Source: Nostoc sp. UCD121
GTDB lineage: Bacteria; Cyanobacteriota; Cyanobacteriia; Cyanobacteriales; Nostocaceae
DNA length: 41,409 nt
Direction of reading: 5' to 3'
Assembly: GCF_014222285.1 (NCBI RefSeq)
Contig: NZ_JACKZS010000046.1
Location: forward strand, 1 to 41,409
The first letter of the stretch is position 1; each line of letters begins with the position of its first letter. The position numbers and the translations under genes are program-made. This document shows, piece by piece, positions 35,409 through 41,409 of the stretch. The notes under the pieces are model-generated. The model made no database searches, was not told the origin of the DNA, and worked only from the letters and a program-made list of their open reading frames with translations.

Positions 35409-36572
35409 TTACTTACTACCGACCGCATTTTTAAGAGCGTAGTTAATATTTTTCTGATACTCTATGATTTTTTGTTGAGCGATTGCATAATTTGGGCTGG
35501 AAGATGGCACAGTTCTCATAAGTGCGATCGCAGCTTCCCACTGACTCACAACTGTCTTCCACTCATCTGGAGATTTTGCTGATTGAGTAAGGTTAGCTGC
35601 ATTAATTGCTTTACTTACTGCTTCTGGGAACGTATCAGTTTGAAGTAATACAGTTGGAGATTCTGAAATAACTGGTGAGGGTGTAACTAATACAGACTTT
35701 GATGGTATTTCTGTTGGAATTTTAGAGGTAAAGGAAAGCATTTGTACGAATTTTGAAGAAAAGTATATTCCTACAGATATTAAAAATATCAAACAAATCA
35801 GTAGCCACTTTTTATTTAAATTCCGATATTTATGTGGATTATTGATTCCTGTATTTTGTTGATCCTTTGGTAAAATATTTGATTTAATGGTGTGTATACC
35901 CATTTCACCGCGCAATTTATTAAGTTCTATGTCTCTGCTCGAATCAGTGTTAGATTTACTTGTATCTATTTTTTTAGAGACAGAATAAGAAGATATTATT
36001 CGGTGTTTTACCAAATATTCAATTTGATAAGTTAGTGCCCCAGCAGAAATATAGAAAAGTCCCAGTATCAATATTACATTATTATTAATGTTGGGAATTT
36101 GTGGGTAGTATTCAATTGCTCTGGCGTAGCTAGGATTAAATAATAACAGAAGTATTATTAAACACAAAGCTGTTGCCAGTGTAGAAATTAAAATTACAAG
36201 CCAAGCGTATAATCCTTCCCACCAACTCATTATTCCTGGTAATAATCCTTGTGTTCTACCTATTTCTGGTGCTTGAATTTCTGATATAAACCGGCTAACG
36301 AGCAAGTGTAAGAAGTGATGAGTAAAAGAAATGATAGGAATTGGAGATAGGATTAACAGGATTATAAATATAGCAAATAATTCTGGACTTTGTACAAAAT
36401 ATGCGATACGATACCCTACCTTTCCAGCATTATTGATTACAAATACAATAACTCTCAAAAAGAGAGTTAAAATTAATGCTTTTAACCAAGAGCTAGGATA
36501 AGGAAACCATAAAGGCCAGTGAAGTTTTTGTAATTTTTGTTTAGTATCTTCCTGAATATTTGGCTGTTTCAT
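35409..36572 (-). CDS. Multi-pass membrane protein with a conserved C-terminal domain
   Basis: A 387-residue protein from ATG 36572 (MKQPNIQEDTKQ); an upstream in-frame ATG at 36626 would add 18 residues. Hydrophobic segments are seen near WLKALILTLFLRVIVFVI, LFAIFIILLILSPIPIISF, WLVILISTLATALCLIILLL, NVILILGLFYISAGAL and WLLICLIFLISVGIYF, giving about five membrane spans. A C-terminal soluble domain follows (TFPEAVSKAINAANLTQSAK, SPDEWKTVVSQWEAAIALM), a helical segment found at the end of many Nostocales proteins. Function not recognised. It shares the 'QPNI' start with the neighbouring upstream gene. Confidence 0.75.
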   Translation of the reverse strand: MKQPNIQEDTKQKLQKLHWPLWFPYPSSWLKALILTLFLRVIVFVINNAGKVGYRIAYFVQSPELFAIFIILLILSPIPIISFTHHFLHLLVSRFISEIQAPEIGRTQGLLPGIMSWWEGLYAWLVILISTLATALCLIILLLLFNPSYARAIEYYPQIPNINNNVILILGLFYISAGALTYQIEYLVKHRIISSYSVSKKIDTSKSNTDSSRDIELNKLRGEMGIHTIKSNILPKDQQNTGINNPHKYRNLNKKWLLICLIFLISVGIYFSSKFVQMLSFTSKIPTEIPSKSVLVTPSPVISESPTVLLQTDTFPEAVSKAINAANLTQSAKSPDEWKTVVSQWEAAIALMRTVPSSSPNYAIAQQKIIEYQKNINYALKNAVGSK

Positions 36573-36755
36573 AATTAATGAACGTTTACAAGTTGATAAA
36601 CTATTGTCTATCTTAATATTCCCCACTTATAGGCAAAAATGAAATTTTTTAAACTTTTATAGTCACATATTTCAAATTCGCTTAATTGATGAAAAGTTGG
36701 AAATAAATTGGTTTTAAACTCTTGTCTGGTACATCTATTTGAGGAAAATTCAATG

Positions 36756-37277
36756 CTAGCGTTCCTTTGTAATCACAGAGCTACCATTACTAATACTTAC
36801 TTTTTGAATAAAAACATCAGTACAAGATGATAAAATATCAGCACCTATTTGATTAGCAATAAATTCAAAATCTTGGTTTGTTAATCCCCGCGCTGTATCG
36901 CCACTTAAATTAATAAAAATAGTTAAAAATTGAGATTCACTAGAAGACTCTTCATTATCTGCTGCTTCTAGTTCATCTTCTACTATACCTAGATTAAAAT
37001 TCTTACTCCAATCTGGGAACTTCTTACCCGTTTGTTGTCCGTAAATTTTCACGCTTTCAATAGATGCAGCCCCTAAACCCGTTAAACCTTTGCGGATAAA
37101 TGCAACTAAAATTTGCTGATTTGGTACTTGGGCAGATTCTAGCGTTACCTCTAAACAAGCATCTTGAAAGGCAACCTTTGCAGTGATCCCTTTGGGGTGT
37201 AGGTGGCGGTTCATTAGAGATGCGATCGCATCTACATCTCCCTGTTTTGCAAGTTCCAGAATATTTGGCTGTGTCAT
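36756..37277 (-). CDS. Conserved cyanobacterial protein of unknown function
   Basis: The 173-residue protein starts MTQPNILELAKQGDVDAIAS and continues LMNRHLHPKGITAKVAFQDA and ILVAFIRKGLTGLGAASIES, a pattern recalled from many Nostocales hypothetical proteins with this N-terminal module. The C-terminal half is acidic (EDELEAADNEESSSES) then beta-rich. The start is ATG 37277; a GTG two codons earlier is also in frame. No membrane segment or catalytic motif is seen. It is probably co-oriented with, and 183 bp from, the membrane protein gene. Confidence 0.75.
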   Translation of the reverse strand: MTQPNILELAKQGDVDAIASLMNRHLHPKGITAKVAFQDACLEVTLESAQVPNQQILVAFIRKGLTGLGAASIESVKIYGQQTGKKFPDWSKNFNLGIVEDELEAADNEESSSESQFLTIFINLSGDTARGLTNQDFEFIANQIGADILSSCTDVFIQKVSISNGSSVITKER

Positions 37278-37510
37278 AACCACTAAAAGAGAAAATCTAG
37301 GAAAGTAAGCTTATATTCTTAGAATTCCCTCTTAACAGCCTTAAGTAACATTATGATGCGAAATATCAACTAACTTAGGCTAAAATATTTAGTATAAAGA
37401 TAGTCTTTCATAGACTTTTGTAAAAAATATATTTCCCTGGATCAACATCGGTTTTTGCCCTTGCCAAATTAACAGGATTAATATTAATCAATTAAATTCC
37501 CATTTTCAAT

Positions 37511-38176
37511 ATGAAGTTTTATCGAGATCATGCTTGGCCTTCAACGCTGGAAGAAGCCATAGTTATCCAAGAAAAGCTGCGAGATCAAGTAATTACTGAG
37601 GATCAACTAGAAGAACCGATCCAGTACGTTGCTGGAGTGGATATGGGTTTTGAAGCGGATGGAACGATTAGCCGTGCAGCTGTCGCAGTACTGAGTTTTC
37701 CCGATTTACAAGTAATTGAGACGAGCCTAGCACACCGTCCTACTACCTTTCCTTATGTTCCTGGGTTTCTCTCATTTCGGGAAATTCCAGCTGTTCTCGA
37801 TGCCCTGGAGAAAATTCAAACAACACCAAATATTATCCTGTGTGATGGTCAAGGAATTGCTCATCCCCGCAGATTAGGTATAGCTAGCCATTTAGGGTTA
37901 CTGATAGATATGCCAACAATTGGTGTAGCTAAGTCTAGGTTAGTAGGCAAGTATGAGGAATTGCCAGAAGCCAAAGGCAGCACACAACCACTAATATATA
38001 AGGATGAAATGGTTGGGGTTGTTTTGCGATCGCGCACCGGAGTAAAACCTTTGTATATCTCCAGTGGCCATCGAATTAGTTTACCGACAGCGATTGACTA
38101 TGTATTACGCTGTACGCCCAAATATCGACTGCCAGAAACTACACGCATTGCTGATAAATTAGCGTCGGATAGATAA
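37511..38176 (+). CDS. nfi: Endonuclease V
   Basis: The 221-residue protein matches EndoV: YVAGVDMGFE with Asp44, SFREIPAVLDAL with Glu91, and ILCDGQGIAHPRRLGIASHL with Asp112, the three metal-binding acidic residues, plus the GVAKSRLVGK and YISSGHRISL segments. It nicks DNA next to deaminated bases such as hypoxanthine. The gene has its own leader and precedes the FHA genes by 107 bp. Confidence 0.95.
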   Translation: MKFYRDHAWPSTLEEAIVIQEKLRDQVITEDQLEEPIQYVAGVDMGFEADGTISRAAVAVLSFPDLQVIETSLAHRPTTFPYVPGFLSFREIPAVLDALEKIQTTPNIILCDGQGIAHPRRLGIASHLGLLIDMPTIGVAKSRLVGKYEELPEAKGSTQPLIYKDEMVGVVLRSRTGVKPLYISSGHRISLPTAIDYVLRCTPKYRLPETTRIADKLASDR

Positions 38177-38283
38177 AGCTTGTTGAAGTTTTTTCTAAAT
38201 ACTTGCTTGCGCCTACTTAATCATGTTAGGAATCGCACAGAAGGAAGTTGAAGTAGCTAAATACGAATTACGAAGTTAGAACA

Positions 38284-38823
38284 ATGAACGCACTAACTTT
38301 ACAGTGGCACGATGCAGGTCAAGATAAAACTCAGAACATTTACGAACAACAGCCAAGTCAAAATCCTGGTACTGTCCGCATTGGTCGAGATCCCCTACGG
38401 TGCGATATTATTTTGAGTCATCCTACTGTATCTGGTCTGCACGTTGAAATCTTTTTTCATCACCAGCAACAGCGCTTTTATATTAGGAATTTGCGATCGC
38501 AAAATCCTCCCCTAATTGATGGACGGCAATTAGTCCAAGGTGAAATGCCTTTAACAGAGGGTACTAGTATCTCTTTAGGACAAGTAAAACTTAACGTTAC
38601 TAAAGTTTCCACAGGCAGCATTCCAGCAACAATTTTAATGCCACCGCATCCCGGACATCATCACCATTCACCAACACCTCCCGCGCCACCGCTAGGAATT
38701 TATGGTCTAGAATGCCCCAAATGTCATAAAGTTTCCCCAGGAGAGAATCTACAAATTGGCTGTCATTGGTGTGGAACATCTTTAGCTGCGGCTGTGAGTG
38801 TGTTGGTAGCACCGGGTAGTTGA
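38284..38823 (+). CDS. FHA-domain protein with C-terminal zinc ribbon
   Basis: The 179-residue protein has an FHA domain (about 25-105): VRIGRDPLRCDIILSHPTVS, then GLHVEIFF and GQVKLNV. After a His/Pro-rich linker (PHPGHHHHSPTPPAPP) the C-terminus forms a zinc ribbon, CPKCHKVSPGENLQIGCHWC (two C-x-x-C pairs). FHA binds phosphothreonine; the ribbon may mediate protein or nucleic acid contact. A 41-bp gap separates it from the next gene, which also begins with FHA, so they are probably one operon and may read related phospho-signals. Confidence 0.88.
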   Translation: MNALTLQWHDAGQDKTQNIYEQQPSQNPGTVRIGRDPLRCDIILSHPTVSGLHVEIFFHHQQQRFYIRNLRSQNPPLIDGRQLVQGEMPLTEGTSISLGQVKLNVTKVSTGSIPATILMPPHPGHHHHSPTPPAPPLGIYGLECPKCHKVSPGENLQIGCHWCGTSLAAAVSVLVAPGS

Positions 38824-38864
38824 AAAGAAGGGCAAAGGGGCAGGGGAGCAGAGGGGAATAACTG

Positions 38865-40823
38865 ATGACAAATGACTTACAAATCCAATTGAGTTGGGAA
38901 GAACCAGCGACGGGTGAACGGCGAGAACCAAGGTTGAATATGCCGATCGCTTTTGGTCGAGAATTCCCCCGCTTACCTGCCGAACTCAGGGGAGTGCGCG
39001 TTTCTCGGATGCTGCTTAACAGTAACGAAGTTTCTCGCTACCATGCCCTAATTGACTGGGAACAAGACCATCTAGTGGTGATTGACCAAGGCAGCGTCAA
39101 CGGTGTATATGTCAACGGTAAACCACAAAAGCGCAGTGTTTTAGCTAATGGCGATACATTGCAAATTGGCCCATACCTAATCACAGTGAAATTTGGTGCT
39201 AGCATCTCTGAACCAGATACCAGCCCCCCTTCAACGATTCACTTCAACGCAAATACCAATCTTCCAGACCCCACATTGCCTGTAGCCCAGCCGCTAACGC
39301 CCTTGGCAAGTAATTTCCCGCCACTAGCGTTTCAATCAGAAAATGTCGCCGTCCAAGCGCTTTATGCTACAGGTCTATCAGTAGATGAATCTGATTATCT
39401 AGCGATCGGGGCAGGATTGGGTAGCTTTGTTTGGGCTGATTTGCTGCGAATTAGTGGTGTGCGTCCTGACAAGATTGTAGCTTTGGGATTGGAAGCAGAG
39501 CCTTATGCTCGTTACAAGCGCCTTTGTTTGAATTCGCAAATTCCCTTATATGAAAGACTGCGTTCTAATTCTGACTCTTGCCCTGATAATATTTGGGGTT
39601 GGCCTAGTTATGCCTTGCGCGAAGCTTGGCGTGATTGCAGCAAGGGACAGATAAACTCAGCATTGAAGTATTTGTGGCAAGTGTTTGCTGAACCAACATT
39701 TGCTGAAACTTATACACCCCGTGCGGGTAATGTCTTTGATTCCATAGACAGGGAGGCGAAGCGTATTGGTTGGAATCAAATTTATCGCTATGGGCGAGTT
39801 AGGGCAATTCGCAAAACTGATGATGGCAGATATTGCGTAGCCTATTCTCGCGCCCCAGGAAATTATGCTTTTTTAGTTACTCGTTATTTACATTTAGCTA
39901 CTGGATATCCAGCAATTCAGTTTCTTCCAGATTTGCAAGCTTATAGAGAAAAATATCAAGATTTTAAATCTGTCGTCAATGCTTATGAAGCCCACGATCA
40001 TGTTTATGAGCAACTAGAACGACAAGGTGGTACGGTATTGATTCGGGGGCGGGGAATTGTGGCTTCGCGGATTATTCAGCGCATTTATGAAGCCAGAAAG
40101 CGAAATCCGAATATTGCAGTTTTGCATTTAATGCGATCGCCTAAACCTCAAGGTAACAAATTTCAAAATACCCAGCGCCTAGTCAAAAATCATTACGAAT
40201 TTCAACCCTTTAACTGGCCTAAAGCTTGTTGGGGCGGCGAACTCCGAGCAATGTTAGAAAAAGCCACCCCCGACGAACGCAAGCGTTTACTAGCAGACTG
40301 GGGTGGAACAACCACCGCTGACCGCCAAGACTGGCAGCAAATTACTGCCCAAGGCATCAGCGAAGGCTGGTATCAAATTACCTTCGGTGAGGTTTTGGAT
40401 GTAGAACGAGATGCCCAAAACCGGACTATTACCCATATCCGAGAACAAAGCTTTGGGGAGATGAAGTTGCTAGCTGACTTTATTGTTGATGCTACTGGAC
40501 TGGATGCTAAAGTTGATGCCAATCCTCTAATAGCAGACTTAGTGAAACATTACAATCTCCCAGTGAATCATCTGGGACGATTGACTGTAGCAAACAATTT
40601 TGAACTAGTAGAAATGCGTAGTGGCAAAGGTCAAATGTATGCTGCTGGGGCTATTACTTTAGGTGGCCCTTATGCCGCAGTTGATAGTTTTTTGGGCTTA
40701 CAATATGCTGCATTAGTCGCCGTTGATGGACTCGCAGCCACCCGTGCTACTGGAGTCCATCGTTTGAATAGTATAAATTCCTTTAGGCAGTGGTTGAAGT
40801 GGGTGTTAAATCAGTCACCTTAG
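38865..40823 (+). CDS. FHA domain fused to a FAD-dependent oxidoreductase
   Basis: The 652-residue protein starts with an FHA domain (about 20-115: FGREFPRLP...RVSRMLLNSNEVSRYHALI and DQGSVNGVYVNGK). A Pro-rich linker leads to a FAD/NAD(P)-binding oxidoreductase from about 170: YLAIGAGLGSFVWADLLRIS (Rossmann G-x-G-x-x-x-F), VALGLE, then later LIRGRGIVASRIIQRIYEAR and DFIVDATGLDAK with the A-T-G motif common near the flavin. The catalytic part resembles flavin monooxygenase-like enzymes, but the substrate is unknown. FHA fused to a redox enzyme suggests control by protein phosphorylation. Confidence 0.85.
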   Translation: MTNDLQIQLSWEEPATGERREPRLNMPIAFGREFPRLPAELRGVRVSRMLLNSNEVSRYHALIDWEQDHLVVIDQGSVNGVYVNGKPQKRSVLANGDTLQIGPYLITVKFGASISEPDTSPPSTIHFNANTNLPDPTLPVAQPLTPLASNFPPLAFQSENVAVQALYATGLSVDESDYLAIGAGLGSFVWADLLRISGVRPDKIVALGLEAEPYARYKRLCLNSQIPLYERLRSNSDSCPDNIWGWPSYALREAWRDCSKGQINSALKYLWQVFAEPTFAETYTPRAGNVFDSIDREAKRIGWNQIYRYGRVRAIRKTDDGRYCVAYSRAPGNYAFLVTRYLHLATGYPAIQFLPDLQAYREKYQDFKSVVNAYEAHDHVYEQLERQGGTVLIRGRGIVASRIIQRIYEARKRNPNIAVLHLMRSPKPQGNKFQNTQRLVKNHYEFQPFNWPKACWGGELRAMLEKATPDERKRLLADWGGTTTADRQDWQQITAQGISEGWYQITFGEVLDVERDAQNRTITHIREQSFGEMKLLADFIVDATGLDAKVDANPLIADLVKHYNLPVNHLGRLTVANNFELVEMRSGKGQMYAAGAITLGGPYAAVDSFLGLQYAALVAVDGLAATRATGVHRLNSINSFRQWLKWVLNQSP

Positions 40824-41214
40824 TTTGATAATGCACTAGGCAGGAGAAATACAGTATTTAACTGTTGCAGGCTTTGCTGCTTGAAAATTTCTAAAGGGAG
40901 ATAAGAGCCTATTTATAAATTAAATATTAAGTAAGGAGTGTTAACGCTGTTTAGGAATTTGAGGGTTTGATGAAAGTCTAATTTAGGCGTAACGTACCTA
41001 AAATTGTAGGGTACGTTACGCGTGCTTTAACGCATCCTACAATTTTAGGTTTACTGGCTCTTGTGTTGGTTTTATGGTAAGGCATTAAAATAGCCGTTTT
41101 ATACAAAGGCTCAAAAGCTTCAAATCCAGTCATAGTAAGAAATATAGGCTCTGATTAAATTTTATTTATTATTCGACTCCATAAAAGGAACTAAAGAACC
41201 GGTTTACTTTATAA
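40824..41214. other. Intergenic region at the right end
   Basis: No intact gene. The hairpin repeat at 40996-41050 lies here; otherwise AT-rich. Confidence 0.35.
40996..41050. repeat. Long hairpin repeat after the FHA-oxidoreductase gene
   Basis: ACCTAAAATTGTAGG (40996-41010) is exactly complementary to 41036-41050; the centre contains the further imperfect inverted repeat GTACGTTACGCG...TAACGCAT. This is the 'GTAGGGTGCGTTA'-type cyanobacterial hairpin; here it may also end the upstream transcript. Confidence 0.6.
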
Positions 41215-41298
41215 ATGGTGTCTAACAACGATCCGAAGAAGATTTGGAAACAGTTAGAAGCTAAACTTTATTCTTGGTTAAGAAATTATAGTAATTAG
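41215..41298 (+). CDS. Possible very small protein (27 residues)
   Basis: ATG 41215 opens MVSNNDPKKIWKQLEAKLYS and ends WLRNYSN at a TAG. The sequence is amphipathic-helix-like, and a strong terminator follows 56 bp later, which suggests a short transcript. It may equally be the degraded end of a longer gene. No family recognised. Confidence 0.25.
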   Translation: MVSNNDPKKIWKQLEAKLYSWLRNYSN

Positions 41299-41353
41299 GC
41301 TATGTCTACAATCCTCTACGCGATCGCATTTCGCCAAACATATCAAATTTTAC

Positions 41354-41380
41354 AACCCGCACAAGCGGGTTTTGTTTTTT
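41354..41380 (+). terminator. Strong intrinsic terminator
   Basis: AACCCGC (41354-41360), a 4-nt loop ACAA, GCGGGTT (41365-41371), then TTGTTTTTT. It ends a short + strand transcript near the window edge. Confidence 0.8.
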
Positions 41381-41409
41381 AGATAGATATAATTAAAAGG
41401 CAGGATATG

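Noticed and set aside
41302..41383. Open frame across the terminator at the right end
   Set aside because: It runs through the hairpin and T tract, so it is unlikely to be translated.

Overview
The window comes from a filamentous, probably heterocyst-forming cyanobacterium close to Nostoc/Anabaena. Signs: abundant HIP1 palindromes (GCGATCGC), heptanucleotide tandem repeats and dispersed short repeats between genes, sulfolipid synthesis genes (sqdB, sqdX), a GAF-GAF-PAS adenylate cyclase of the Anabaena CyaB type, and a purC-omp85-lpxC-fabZ-lpxA-lpxB cluster as I recall it from Anabaena. No rRNA, tRNA or CRISPR array was found.

Layout. 1-620: the tail of an unknown + strand gene with a strong terminator, a truncated phytochrome N-terminus and repeats. 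620-2133: xseB and xseA (exonuclease VII, minus strand). 2275-4712: a small accessory/defence-like island with a VapBC-type toxin-antitoxin pair and a two-gene unit pairing a RelA/SpoT-fold protein with a short DUF262 (ParB/Srx-fold) protein. 5541-6620: recA, with a LexA-box-like site. 6840-11235: an FHA protein, a SpkB-like Ser/Thr kinase with zinc-finger cysteines and pentapeptide repeats, and a squalene/phytoene synthase family enzyme, all on the minus strand. 11236-12570: gene-poor, with a transposase remnant and terminator hairpins. 12571-15405: a 944-residue RTX protein (beta-helix, three anchor-type repeats, Ca-binding repeats), preceded by a small frameshifted gene. 16597-17643: rtcA. 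17644-18620: mobile-element debris including a decayed calmodulin-like EF-hand gene. 18622-21241: sqdB and sqdX. 21420-23999: the adenylate cyclase. 24068-24343: a small conserved protein.

25044-33870 is a long + strand run: purC, then the outer-membrane genes omp85, lpxC, fabZ, lpxA and lpxB, then a solitary cytosine-5 DNA methyltransferase starting 7 bases after lpxB. 33899-37277 (minus) holds a Tat-exported aldo/keto reductase, an orphan antitoxin whose expected start codon is ATA, a membrane protein and a small cyanobacterial family protein. 37511-40823 (+) holds endonuclease V (nfi) and two FHA proteins, the second fused to a FAD-dependent oxidoreductase.

Functional themes are DNA maintenance (xseAB, recA, nfi, C5 methyltransferase), envelope and membrane lipid biogenesis (omp85, lpx genes, fabZ, sqdBX) and signalling by phosphorylation and cAMP (kinase, three FHA proteins, cyclase). 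Between these core genes lie many decayed pieces: phytochrome, transposase, EF-hand protein, antitoxin and a frameshifted small gene, along with MITE-like elements and hairpin repeats. The most system-like novelty is the RelA/SpoT-DUF262 pair; the clearest evolutionary curiosities are the EF-hand pseudogene, the dispersed repeat inserted in frame in omp85, and the 130-bp element with an 8-bp target duplication.
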